Positions 46,301 through 57,663 of a stretch of DNA of 64,000 nt are shown here, piece after piece; the stretch's first letter is position 1, and every line of letters begins with the position of its first letter. The stretch is taken from assembly GCF_037975245.1 (NCBI RefSeq), contig NC_092573.1, forward strand, positions 8,274,501-8,338,500, read 5' to 3'. The translations under genes were made by a program, and so were the position numbers. Below the pieces are notes generated by a model. It saw only the letters and a program-made list of their open reading frames with translations, did not search any database and was not told where the DNA came from. The stretch is from Apostichopus japonicus. Its lineage: Eukaryota > Echinodermata > Holothuroidea > Aspidochirotida > Stichopodidae.

Positions 46301-49300
46301 TTAATTATTCCCTTTTAATATAAAGTTCATCTTTTTTATTTACTGTTTTTAATTCATGTTATCAATTATTGAAATTCACTGTATGTAGTTTGTAATGTCA
46401 AGAGCAATAAAGAGCAAATAAAACATTAATAGAGAAATAGAAAAACAATGAAAGATATTGAGACGGATGTATTTAACAGTGCAGAACATTTTTTTTTTCG
46501 ATTCCATATATCAAATATCACGTTGTCTAATATCCCTTTAACAATCTGCTGTGACATAAATTCAAGAAAATAACAATACTTCTAAAATGCAATAAACTGC
46601 TTTAAGTTTTGCAAAACTTTATATGTTGGAGGCAAGCTCACACCTGGAAACAAAACTTTGGATATTTTTATTTATCTGTTTAAATTTCAAAGGAAATGTG
46701 CTGCTAACGTTATTATTGTCCCAGACATTTGTAGCAAGTTTAGAAGCGTGAATAAGGGCATTTTTTCCTTTAAAAAACTGATAGCAAACTAAGATAACAC
46801 TGAACCGGATTAAATCGTAATGTGATAGTGTAAATGATACTTGTTTATGTTCATTTATGGTACAATATACGACAAAAGCATAAATTGATCGTATACTTAC
46901 TAAAGTCGTTTCACTGACGCTCTCGAAGTTGACAACACCTAAGCTGATATCTACATCAACGGATCTGTTGGCTAATGGAAGGCAAAAGAAGGAAGGCTTT
47001 AATACAGGGTTGTCCAACCTACGGCCCGCGGGCCACAGTCCGGCCCGCCGCAGGGTTGCGTCCGGCCCGCCAGAGATTCTGTACGGTGCGAAATTTTAGT
47101 GAGCAGATTTATTGATAACAATTTGAAGCTTTATAATCAATCTTTCGAACCTTCTGGGTCCAAAAAACTGCACACAGGTCAGTTTGTGTGACACTCTCAG
47201 CGGAGGGGAGGGGGCGGCTGGACTTTATTCATCTGTTTTATCAGGAAGGAAGATAAATCAGTGCGCTCCGCGCGCAGTGCTCACATTTTGTTGCCTTGGG
47301 CTTCGGGCAAAAAATCGAAATATCGAGCGTAGGGTTCATGCGGCCCCCTCCTTCATCATAATTATTACATATGGCCCTCCTCAGCAAAAGGTTGGACAAC
47401 CCTGCTTTAATATCACAGAAGTGTACGTATACGAATCGACAAGAGTTGGGAGAGAGAAGCATGAGCCGCCACCCCGCCCCCCCCCCCCCCGCTCCCATAC
47501 TTCTCTATCGTTGAGGCGTAAGCATAGGGAAGGGCAGAGAACAGGGGTAGGGAGTGTGGGCACTCGATGGGGCCAAGGGCAGAGGTAGGGGCAATGCAGG
47601 GCGGTACAGAGGACGGACTTGCAGAGAGATAAAATGAATTGGGAAGGAGTAGGTGAGTGGACCTCGAAGTGAACAATAATTGTATATATGGAAATATTTT
47701 CTCATGCAAATATGAATATATCCCATGCAGCATAATAAAGCAATGAAAAGCTTGCAGTTTGCTGTTAAATTGATAGGAAATAAGCTGTGTTTTGATCACT
47801 AGTTCACCAATATACACTATACTATGGCTTCTGCTAGTGTCAGTAACGGTACCCGTGTTTGCACTACGCGTCATAGTGAACACATATAGGGTAACCAACT
47901 TTATGGAGCGTTAACGATAGCTCCGTTGATAACTATGATGCGTTTATTTGTATCCCTCGGGATTCGTTCCTTGAAAATCGATTCTAGCTAATCATTTTTT
48001 TATTTAATTAAAACGATTATCAGTGATACAGGATTATAGTTCAAACTCATTATGTTCATATTTATTTATAACCTAAATAAGGAAATGAAATCAAAGGGAA
48101 CAACAAAGCTAAAGTAAAAAGAAGAAGAAAAATATTAAGTAAACAAGGAAATAATGCGTGTGAGCAGATGTGTATATGACGTATATTGTAATGACCTATA
48201 AGTCAGGGAAAAGACAAACAATAAGCAAGATCAAGTAACAATATAACAAACTGGAAATGAAATATGTATATATTCAAAGGTGAAATGAAATATGGCTAAT
48301 GAGGTATTCTTCTGTTTCTAAATAATAAACATTGTAAGTTTACACAACTTAAGTTAGTGTAGATTATAAGAAGAAAGCAGAATATTGCTCAGAGGAAGTT
48401 ACATACATATCTCTGGTTTGACTCTCAACTTACAATGACGTGACTGTTATTTTCTGCGGCAGGCGCGGACTGACGGTCATTGCGTCTCCTTCCACGCACC
48501 CCTCCCCCTCCACGCACCCCTCCCCCCTTCAAGCCTAACCAACTCTCTCTCAGATGTGTAAGGAAAATATTGCACCTCTTTGGAGATATGTAAAGGAATG
48601 TAGGTCGTTTCAAGGGCCTACATTTGTTTCAATATGTGATGTCACGTAATGAGGATCATTAATGAAGTGCAACATTTTAATTGTTTCTTTTGTTTTCTGT
48701 TCATGGTTTGTGTTGACACGTAAACTAATGTCAGACATAAGGTCACTTTTGGAACTTGCCAAAAGTCATTTGCATAACTCAATATAAAACAGAATAATAA
48801 AAAGAAAAGAATAAGGAAACAGTTAAACAATTTAAGCATAGTTGGTTTGATGATGTCATCTTTAGACTTACTCAAGTCTTCAGTCTCGTGTGTGTGTATG
48901 AAAAGAAGGTTGAAATTGTGCTAATGTATACACTCAGAAAACTGTTTACATAGGTTAAGTAAAATTTTACTTGATTTTCATGTCAAATAAGAACATTAAA
49001 ACATTAAAGTAAAATTTACTTAAGTGCTGTTTTGTAAAGTTTAACATGATCAGCATGCAACGCAACTACAAAATTATTATGTAAAATTTTGCCAGCGATT
49101 TCTACATAGCACCCGTTCAGTAAGCGTTTTACACATGTATCAGGTTAATTGTTAAATGCAGCTTGATGCACCTTTTTTTTTATATTAAGTCAATCAAAAC
49201 AGAAAGGCACATTTAAGAGACAACAAAAAGGAATGACAACACAAATAAGTCAGAACATTTGATGAATTCAAACCTTTTATTTCAACACTTATGAGGGTAT

Positions 49301-52300
49301 CCTGTATATCTACAATGATGCATGAATAGTGAACTATGGCCATGATATTTTAACTTTTGTGTCCAGTAATGGATGACAGTTTGCATCAGATACATGGCGG
49401 TCGTAACGACATTGATAGCATACTTTCAAACGGTTGAAATCTTTCAGCAATGTAACTCCCACTTTTACCCATTATAAAAAATAAAAAATAAACATAAACA
49501 AAAGGTAATAACAAAAAGATGAACAAGAGGTACTATCTCTTAAAGGTGCATGCTTACGAAAATGTTAATGATTTAAGTTTTTAGTTTCTGAGATGCATGC
49601 ACAAAAAGCATTTGGTCGACTTAGAAATTCTCAACCAACTCCCTCGACATGTAGATAGATATTTGAAAGCTCACCAAAATTAACATAATCAACTGTCTGA
49701 TTGTAAAATTTGACAAAGATACAACTCTACCTGCAGCATTAGCTAAAATTTCTTGCATAGATAAAAAAAAATGATCTGTTCATTGTTACTTTAGGTTCAA
49801 TTACAAAACATCAACCCATGAAGATTCCAATAAAATTTAAATAAAAACATAATCTTCTATGTCATGTGAGCTTTGCAACTTAAACATGCTGGTATATAAT
49901 TGAGCACTGTATAGTACTGTTCCAACAAGTTAAACGTACTATCAGCTCTTTGACATGATTATGATGTAATACTATTAAGCACAATGGATCAATACTTATA
50001 CATCCTCAAGTAAGAGGAAGGATCTTGAATATTTGGTGGTAGCCAGTTAAACACTGAAATTATTTTGCCTTCACTTTTCATATCAATACCCCACCTCATC
50101 AACGTTTATAGTAAATATCATTTTAAAGATAAACTTAAATCATAATCAACTGTCGGCCATGAAGACAATGACAAAGTTAAGACCTTTCCTCTAGTCACCC
50201 ATATATAAGCAGTATTTTCATAATCTGCTGCAGATAATAGGTTAATTTCAATTAAGAGTCAATAATCAACCAGTACCAAATAAAGAATGAAAAATGAAAT
50301 GAACCGATATAATCTTCTTGACAGAAATGGAACAATAGTGAACTTTGTGACATGAAACATATTTGCATTAACCTGATCATTAGCATTCTGGGGACACTGA
50401 ATGCTATGACATTATATCAATTTTATGTTACTGTTTGTGTAATAAATTTTACATTCACAATGTTTAACACACAATCATCACATTGATTGGATTTATTATT
50501 GTACTGCTGAGTATTAAGCACAACGAATCTAAACACTCTTACAATAACAACAATCCCTCAAGTCATTCGATGTGACGGGTCTGAAAATGTAATGACAAAG
50601 AAACAACTCTTCCTGAAGTCAATTGAAAAGAAGCAACAACTTTACATACACAGTGATTTGTTCATTATTAGTTTAATTTGAATTAGCATTCAAACCAATC
50701 AAAACAAGTAGTGGTGAAATGAAAGGATATAATCCTTTTAACAGAAACTGGAAGATACACATCAAAGTGAACTTTGAGATGTGAAAACATGTGGAATGCT
50801 GACAATCACGACTGGTACACTGCAGTTACCTTTGTCTTTGTTGTTGGCACGGTAAGCACGAAAATCTCGAATCTGGTTGCACTTCACACTACCAGTCCAG
50901 GCAACTTATAAACAACTTTTTTGGAAAAAATCCCAGGCACCAAGACATGCCTTTTGGTATTCCAGATTTAACACAATAATGCTTTGAAGCACACATCAAT
51001 GGCCTACATAAATGTTCGTGCAGATTATAAGAAGAAAGCAAAATAGCGCTCAGAGGAAGTTACATACATATCTGGTTTGACTCTCAACTTTCAATGACGT
51101 GACTGTTATTTTCTGCGGCAGGCGCGGACTGACGGTCATTGCGTCCCCTTCCACGCACCCCCCCCCCCGCCCCTCCCCCTCTCACGCCTAACTAACGCTC
51201 TCCCAGATATGTAAGGGAAATATTGCACCTCTATGGAGATATGAAGGAATGTAGGTCGTTTCAAGGGCCTACATTTGTTTCATTATGTGATGTCACGTAA
51301 TGAGGATCATTAATGAAGTGCAACATTTTAATTGTTCCTTTGTTTTCTGTTCATGGTTTGTGTTGACACGTAAACCAATGTCAGCCATAAGGTCACTTTT
51401 GGAACTTGCCAAAGGTTATTTGCCATAACTCAATTTAAACAGAGTAGTAAAAGAAAAGAATAAGGAAACAGTTAAACAATTTAAGCATTGTTGTTTGATG
51501 ATGTCATCTTTAGACATACTCAAGTCTTCAGTCTCGCGTGTGTATGGAAAGAAGGTCTAAATTGTGCTAATGTTTATAGAAGTAGATTTCCTTTAGCTGT
51601 TCTGGGAAGTGGTTCATTAGAAAAAAAATCTTTTCCGCAGTAGAGCAATGTTGATCGATTGGGCTTCCTTCTTTCTTAGATGCCGTGTTATCGTTTCGTG
51701 ATGTGCAGCTTATCTTGATTCATCGTCGGGTGTGCATCACCATTCCCCTCGAAAGGGAACAGAATCCTACTACACATGATATTAGCCAAGAGGCCGAGAA
51801 TTTAGTACTTATGTGTAAAACTTTTCTAATACTTGGTCTTAGTTTTACATCTACGCAGAACAATAAATTGCATGATAGCTATTTCGAAACTTCGGCAAGA
51901 ATGATGTTTGAAGTAACCCCCCGCTCCTGCATTACCAGCTAATTATTATCACAGCTTAGGCTTAATGGCAAAGATATATCCAGACTATATAGAACGTGGT
52001 TTTTTCCATGAACAAAATAATACACTTCCTACGCAGATATCCTTCATAAAGAAGAACATTTCCTAAGGATATTTCATAGCAAGAGTGTGGCTAACATGCG
52101 TATTCAATAGGCTGATTCAATAGGCTAACATGCATGTTCATGACCAAATTAGTAATCTTGCGAGTCAGTTGTAATTCTGAAGTGTAATCTACGAATTAGA
52201 CATCAGAGTGTAATCCACGCATGTTTTAGCAAAGTAAAGTATATGTCGTTGGAGGGCCGGGGGGGGGAGGGGAGGGGAGGTTTTTTCAGCGCATGCGCAC

Positions 52301-53192
52301 CATAGTCATAACTAAACTTTGGCATGCAAATTACAAACAATGCGAAACTAAAAGATGTTGTCCAAAAGACAAAAAAAAAACATTAGTTAAACCTTAAACT
52401 TACTTCCAAAATATGGTCTGATTCGTCTATCGTAATTCTCGAAAAGTTTCGTCCAGATTTTTGTTGTCTGCTCCTCTTCTACACTGACATTATGCTCATG
52501 CAAGTATACATCAGCTGCAGTAGACAAACTGTCAAACAGACATACACGAAGCCTTGATCATAGGTGTATATGTTCAATATGACACATATTTTGGTCAGAA
52601 AGTCGTAGCTTTTTCAATTTCAAAATTTATTAAATTTTGCATGCATAACAAAACAAAAAAAAGACTGAAGCATGTAACGTATTGCTTTAAAGATTGGAAA
52701 TTTGATGAAGTCGTAAAAACAAAACAAACAATAATCAGAAAGACGGTCGAAGACGAGGAAGGGATGAGGGATGGGGTGGTAACATTATAAAGGAACACAT
52801 CCACGATATGTATGGAAATAACCGATAAAGATGACACAAAGGTCGGCTTACAAAATTCCAACGCCCCATTCATATATGCGTCTACACTGTTGACTGTTTA
52901 CCCCCCCCCCCCCCCTCAGCACCGCCCCTCCTTCTGTTCGCTCCTCCGTTGTTAACATTTCGATGTACTTAATTAATTACTAAGAGACACACAGATTGTT
53001 CATGTGTAAGGCTAAATGGAACCATATTTACCTATATGTAATCCGATGATCTAACTATTCTTTAATATACCCTACGGAGTCCAAACCACATTGAAGGGAA
53101 ATGATTTGAATGTATACTTACCACGTAAAAAATAGTAACAATACTTCTACGACCAACACGAGCCTCTGTCTAAATTCTTGCCCATCAGCCAT
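38418..53192 (-). CDS. Cys-loop ligand-gated ion channel subunit, glycine/GluCl-receptor-like, 9 exons, 464 aa
   Basis: Exons (coding order): 53122-53192, 52404-52528, 46901-46971, 44816-45033, 44601-44683, 42839-42976, 42109-42338, 41315-41434, 38418-38756; phases agree at all eight joins, total 1395 nt. Order: signal peptide 1 to about 28; extracellular domain with [11 protein letters not shown] and RWIDPRL; Cys-loop C169-C183 (FPFDEQ inside); loop B SFEYTTKDL; second disulfide pair C229/C240 typical of glycine, GluCl and HisCl receptors; M1 about 253-275; M2 from R283 ([18 protein letters not shown]) with Leu at 9'; M3 [20 protein letters not shown]; short M3-M4 loop; M4 with [16 protein letters not shown]. 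It would form a pentameric, probably chloride-selective receptor at the plasma membrane. The Pro normally at -2' of M2 in anion channels is Ala281. Ligand cannot be told from sequence alone. Confidence 0.9.
39001..39073 (+). repeat. Degenerate GGGTTA-rich, telomere-like tract
   Basis: GGGTGGGTTAGGTGTAGGGT and GGGTTAAGGTAGGTGGGTTA-type sequence over about 70 bp, five or more GGGTTA words. It could be an interstitial telomere-like repeat or a simple G-rich microsatellite able to form a G-quadruplex. It lies in the last intron of the receptor gene. Confidence 0.5.
39367..41115. repeat. About 22-bp minisatellite array (CAGTGTTACACTAGTGTAGG-type)
   Basis: Roughly 80 units of 20-26 bp, each centred on the palindrome ACACTAGTGT, spanning 1.75 kb. 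Variant units (TACTGGGGGCAGTGCTACAC, GTAATGCATG, TAGAGTC) recur in order. The block at 39646 restarts at 40233, giving a 587-bp higher-order period. It occupies most of the last intron of the receptor gene (38757-41314). Confidence 0.93.
43230..43320. repeat. (TA)n microsatellite
   Basis: About 90 bp of nearly pure TA dinucleotide in the receptor intron between the loop B/C exon (42839-42976) and the Cys-loop exon. Confidence 0.95.
45285..46400 (+). pseudogene. Decayed L1/Tx1-like retrotransposon ORF1 fragment
   Basis: Plus-strand translation in broken frames gives a coiled-coil-like stretch ([12 protein letters not shown]…, [17 protein letters not shown]) from about 45660. This is followed by a segment resembling the RNA-binding part of L1-type ORF1 proteins ([19 protein letters not shown] is one possible reading near 46095-46155). 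Several stops and frame shifts interrupt it. The 5' part begins near GATGGCGCCGCCC at about 45291, typical of L1-like 5' UTRs. It lies in the receptor intron between the exons at 45033 and 46901. Recognition is by general pattern, so the exact clade is uncertain. Confidence 0.4.
47005..47404. mobile_element. Non-autonomous hAT-type (Charlie-like) element with 8-bp target duplication
   Basis: 400 bp, flanked by CTTTAATA at 46997-47004 and 47405-47412. Ends are CAGGGTTGTCCAACC and GGTTGGACAACCCTG, a perfect 15-bp inverted repeat. Internal CGGCCCGCGGGCCACAG and GGCCCGCC words are typical of Charlie-like hAT elements. It is inserted 33 bp upstream of the splice acceptor of receptor exon 3. No intact transposase. 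Confidence 0.92.
48361..48930. repeat. About 560-bp direct repeat, left copy
   Basis: Starts AGATTATAAGAAGAAAGCAG and ends near GTGCTAATGTATA. It is collinear with 51022-51578 at roughly 90 percent identity by eye, including GACGTGACTGTTATTTTCTG and GGAACTTGCCAAA. The copies are separated by 2.1 kb of non-coding AT-rich sequence within the large receptor intron (46972-52403). They could be LTRs of a non-autonomous retroelement or a segmental duplication; no primer-binding site or target duplication is evident. Confidence 0.85.
48931..51021. other. Sequence between the two 560-bp repeats
   Basis: Non-coding, AT-rich, with no ORF over about 60 codons and no recognised domain. Left boundary: CACTCAGAAAACTG; right boundary: ACATAAATGTTCGTGC. 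If the repeats are LTRs this is the internal region of a LARD/TRIM-like element without gag or pol. Confidence 0.35.
51022..51578. repeat. About 560-bp direct repeat, right copy
   Basis: Right partner of 48361-48930, same orientation. Differences are scattered substitutions, a longer C-run near 51159 and a few small indels. Confidence 0.85.
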
Positions 53193-54473
53193 TCTCCTTA
53201 TGGATATGAACCTTTCGTTCTCTAACAATTACTTTGTCAACTTGGGAAATGTTGTCACCTGTAGGATTTTGTCTATAACTTGCGACTCTAATGATACTGG
53301 TTGCCTATGTGCGGTCACTTGATGACAGAGTACCTACAACAATGTAATCAAATTATAATCACGTCAACTAGCCTATATATACTGAAGTGTGTACATGCCA
53401 TCGCATTAAATAGAAATAACAAGTAATCCACGCATCTATCTATCTATCTATATATATATATATATATCTATATCTATATATATATATATATATATATATA
53501 ACATTAATATCTAACTATTTTATTTTACTGGTGACGGATGGGGGTTGGGGTAAACTTGCGACGGGTTTTCTAGTGTCACAGCATGCCGAGTATATGATGG
53601 CATCACCATCGAGTTAAGTGTCTCGAACATTTAACTGACAGACAGGCCAATATTTCCTAGCTTCTTTGAATGATAACGATATTTTAATTTTTTCACAACA
53701 GCTTTTGTCTACGGCGACGATTTTGTCGAATTGCTACCTCCCGTTCCAATCAGACCAAGAGAACTGATCAAGTGGGCGGGGCCTAGTGACGTAACCGACA
53801 ATGGCCTGGAATTATATGAGGTACATAACATGCAAATAACAAGTACAAATTGTTTTGATGATGTTTTCCATTCTATTAAATGGTTGACCATGATATAATT
53901 TGGCCTATTCCAAATATCGTATAACATATTTACTTGAGAATGTTATCAATGCAACAAACCGCTGTGAAAAAAACGTTGCCCATTATCATCGTCTATATTC
54001 ACAGGTGCGGAAAGCTGTGGAAGTCAGCGATATGTTTGCTACTAACGAGGCTAACTTCGGCTAAAAATCAACCTTTGATGAGACCATGTCTGAGTATACA
54101 CTTGAGTTATTCTAATGCTATCATAAAATCACCAACGGGAGAACCATTATGTTACGTTCGCATAGGAAAACAGTCAATTTAACAGGCGCCAGGCGATTTG
54201 TACTCCCTGGTCCCTAAGATTTTTGCGGCTGGTTTGCCTCTAAATAATCTACCTAGGCGACAGTTCATTTTCGTTAACGGCGCCTGTTCATTTCCCCAAT
54301 GTTACTACACCCAAACCTGAAATTTGTATTTGGCACTGAATCTCGACAATTGCGAAATACGACGGAAAAGTTCAAAAGCGGAAGCAAAATGATATAATAC
54401 CGATGATTCACAATGATATCGTCCATTCCAATAGCAACGTTGTATGTACCAACAGTAAACTTTCATGACTTTT
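53193..54473. other. Upstream region of the receptor gene
   Basis: No coding sequence recognised. It contains a (CTAT)n(TA)n microsatellite at about 53436-53500 and GC-richer sequence near 53760-53800. The receptor promoter should lie next to 53193, but no definite element is visible. Confidence 0.4.
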
Positions 54474-54542
54474 TTGACTTAAGTGTTTGGAGTTGCCATG
54501 TTCGTAAGCGACGAACATGGCAACTCCAAACACTTAAGTCAA
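54474..54542. repeat. Perfect 32-bp inverted repeat with 5-base loop
   Basis: Arms 54474-54505 and 54511-54542 are exact reverse complements (left arm includes CTTAAGTGTTTGGAGTTGCC, loop AAGCG). No mismatch or bulge. Transcribed, it would form a very stable hairpin. Perfect symmetry implies recent formation (template switching, a tiny foldback insertion) or an assembly artefact. Confidence 0.95.
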
Positions 54543-54729
54543 TGGAGATTTGGTCGAGACTTCTGATTTTTATCTACGGATGCTATTCAGCTAATTTCTA
54601 ATTGCCAACAGCCTCTCTTATAAAACAAAGTTTCCACAATTTGACCCTTTGGTGACTACAAATAACCTTTGACCTCCACCAAAACCAATAGGTTACATTG
54701 ACTTAAACGCGTCACAACTACATATTATC

Positions 54730-56362
54730 ATAACAGTACTGAGACAGCACTCTTGAGGGTTAAAGATGATGTACTTAAGGCGATGGACAAGTCTCATGTT
54801 GTTTTTCTGGTGTCATTGGACTTGTCCGCCGCCTTTGACACTATAGACCATGATGTACTGCTGAAGAGAATGATACAGAGTTGGGAATATCAGGGATTGT
54901 CCTCCAATGGTTCAAATCCTACCTGTCTGATAGACAAAGCCGTGTTTCCATTGGCAACAACTACTCTGATCCTGTTGATTTAGAGTATGGACTGCCACAA
55001 GGTTCTATCCTTGGTCCCTTAAAGTTTGTAATCTACACACTCCCTCTTGATAAAGTCATTCGTCGTCATGCCTTAGACTTTCATCTCTATGCAGATGACA
55101 CACAGTTGTACTGTTCTTTTGACCCAAAAATACCAGGTGCACGGCAGCATGCTATTGAGAAGCTTCAACTGTGTATTGCTGAAATCCAAGAGTGGATGAC
55201 TTGCAACAAGTTAAAATTAAATGAGAGCAAAACTGAGTTCATTGTGCTTTGGATCACCCTATTTTCTTCAGAAACTGCCACCTGTGTTACTGAAAATCGG
55301 TGATGCACATATTGAACCAACACAGTCGGTTCGGAACTTGGGCATAATGTTTGATGCAAATATCAACACATATCAACACATTTCCAGTTAAGAAACATCC
55401 GGAGAATAAAGAGATATCTTGATAAAGAAACTCTCCATCGTGTCGTCAGGGCTTTAGTCATCTCTCGTCTCGACTATGGAAATCTTCTTCTTTTTGGTGC
55501 TACGGAACATGAATTGGACAGAGTTCAAAGATTGCAGAACAATGCTGCCCGGTTGGTATCAAGGGCGTAGAAACCGGGGGGCTGGGGGGCGCCAGCCCCC
55601 CCCCCCCCCAGTGAAAAATGTGGAGGGGCGGAAGTATCATTCGGCCCCCCGCTTCGCAAGTCAGAAAACCCCTTTTTCATTTCCAAATGAGAAAAAAAAA
55701 TCTCATTTGGAGCACCAAATTGCATCTAAGTCCTGGTGAAAATACAAAATTAAGTTTACAAAATGGAGTGGGTGTTGAAGTGTGCTATATTGCACCAAAT
55801 TGCATCTGAGGCTACCTGGAAATGCAAATATTCCAAAGACCCCTTAGACCCCTTCCCCAAGCCGGCCATCAGTCTTCAGCCCCCCCCCCCCACTCAAAAG
55901 TACCTTCCTACGCCACTGGTTGGTATGTTCCATATCCAAGAGAGATCACATTACTCCAACACTTAAAGAACTCCACTGGAGGCCTATAAGGGAAAGGATT
56001 CAGTTTAAACTCTGTCTCTTTGTCTTTAAATCCATGAACAATACTGCACCTGTTTATTTATCCAATCTACTGTCACCATATACTCCTCAAAGAACTCTCC
56101 GCTCTACTCATGACATAACCCGCTTGAATGTTCCTAGAACGAACAAGGTCTTGGGTCAGAAATCGTTCAGTGCAGCCCGGTCCACAGTCATGGAACAATC
56201 TCCCTCGTACTATAAGAGAAACTGACAATATCTCTCAATTTTGTAGTAATCTTAAGACTCACCTCTTTCCATGCTATTTTGTGTCTGTGTCACAAGCGCT
56301 ATGATCTAGATGGAATAGTTCTATATCAATGTTAATTGTTATGTTATGTTATGTTATATTAT
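54730..56362 (+). pseudogene. Decayed CR1/L2-like LINE reverse transcriptase copy
   Basis: Broken reading frames carry reverse transcriptase blocks in order: SLDLSAAFDTIDHDVLL near 54815-54860, GLPQGSILGPL near 54990-55020, LYADDTQLY near 55090-55110. After the nested insertion come RDHITPTLKELHW near 55935-55975 and APVYLSNLLSPYTP. Frame shifts occur near 54880 and 55250. It is 5'-truncated; the endonuclease is absent. A (TTATG)n tail near 56338-56357 marks the 3' end. It belongs to a different family from the intact LINE at 57442-61713. An hAT-type element splits it at 55560-55918. Confidence 0.85.
55560..55918. mobile_element. Non-autonomous hAT-type element nested in a LINE relic
   Basis: 359 bp between GTTGGTAT at 55552-55559 and 55919-55926 (8-bp target duplication). 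Ends are CAAGGGCGTAG and CTACGCCACTG. It contains two poly-C runs. Removing it restores continuity of the LINE translation (AARLV into SISKRDHITP), confirming the insertion boundaries. No transposase ORF. Confidence 0.92.
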
Positions 56363-57198
56363 ATGTGAGATTGGTTCAAGCTTCCCTTCTTGAGATATCG
56401 TGTTTACAAGGTTTTAACAATTTGACCCATGGGGACCTCAAATGGCCTTTGACCCCCCCCCCCCCCGTCCCTCCAAAAAAAAACAATAGGCTTCTTTTAC
56501 TCAATTTGGTTCCCTTACACACCAAATATGAGATTGGTCCGAGCTTCCCTTCTGATATCGTGTTTACAAGCAAGGCGTCACACGCGCGCGCACACATATG
56601 TTTGTATTACATTCAGACCGAGGACCCCATTGCATTTTCCATTGTTCAAATCCACGTACCCTAACCTTAACAATACCCCAAACAATAGAATTCTTCCGAG
56701 GACGTGGTGATTCTTTACAAATCACAACCGAGGACCTGGAATTCTTTTGTTCAAGTCCTCGGTCAGATAGAAAAACAAACGCACATAGCACGCACACACA
56801 TACATTTACAGACACGAAAGCCCGTACATATAGCAACATCATTGATGACCTTGAGAGTGCAGCATGAATATCTTACATCAAGAGTTGCAGATTATTAATA
56901 CTTCGTTGAATGGGTTGGGAGAATTTTGAAAACTCTTGTACAAATCATGTATACAAAGAAAACAGGAAAACAATGATAATAAAATCGCGTACGAAAAGAT
57001 TGGCTGATATAGGTCTATATATACAGCAACAAAGTCTTCATGAGGATAATCGTGATCCGCACAGTTATAGTGTATACCAGGATATCTTACTCGGAAAGAA
57101 CAGAAACCATTCAGTAGCAAATATTACCGGTGTGTAAACTGTGCAAGAGAAACAAGCCTCACTTAACAAAACGAAACAGAAAATTTCAAGTTGACAGG
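56363..57198. other. Non-coding flank with repeat-derived sequence
   Basis: It carries two near copies of GAGATTGGTTCAAGCTTCCC-type sequence (56367 and 56530) followed by GATATCGTGTTTACAAG, plus a poly-C run near 56453 and a (CG)(CA) stretch near 56583. GACCTTTGACCTCC-like words also occur near 54670 and 21500, so it belongs to a dispersed repeat I cannot name. Confidence 0.5.
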
Positions 57199-57241
57199 AT
57201 GTTCGTTCTTGTGCTGTTACTAGTACTGTCTATTAAGAGGT
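57199..57241 (+). CDS. Possible first coding exon with signal peptide
   Basis: ATG at 57199 is followed by FVLVLLLVLSIKR and a GTAAGA donor after 57241. A strongly hydrophobic N-terminus ending at a consensus donor looks like a signal-peptide exon, but it is only 14 codons. No downstream exon is found; the intact LINE would lie in its intron. Chance occurrence is quite possible. Confidence 0.25.
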
Positions 57242-57663
57242 AAGATTATAATCAAACCGCGGCTTGAATTATCAATAATGAATGGCAGTTTTTCGGTGTA
57301 TATATAGCTGAAGTGATACGCTCAGATGGTAATGTACATTTTTTCTATCTTTGATGGTTTTTAATTTACTGAAAGCATATAGTCAGGCCTATTGCATAGA
57401 AATACGTAAATTTCCATAGTTAATGGCTTAGAGGCTATATAGTTTCATTTCATTTCATTTCATTTATTTGTTTTTTCTCAATATACGGTACATTGTATGT
57501 CATACAAACGTTTACAGATATGAAATTGAGTATAAAGAGAAAGGAAGTGATCTAAAAACCTGAAAGGCTTATCGAGTAGAGCCACTCCCTAAAAAAGGAA
57601 AATAATTAAGTTATTAGAGTTAACGATATAAACAAACAAAGATTTCGTAAAAAGTATTATGGA

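Noticed and set aside
47184-47588. 134-codon ORF overlapping the hAT-type element
   Set aside because: Spans an element terminus and a poly-C run, has no recognisable domain and lies in an intron.
54753-55303. Working reverse transcriptase gene
   Set aside because: Reverse transcriptase blocks are spread over different frames, the endonuclease is missing and a hAT-type element interrupts it.
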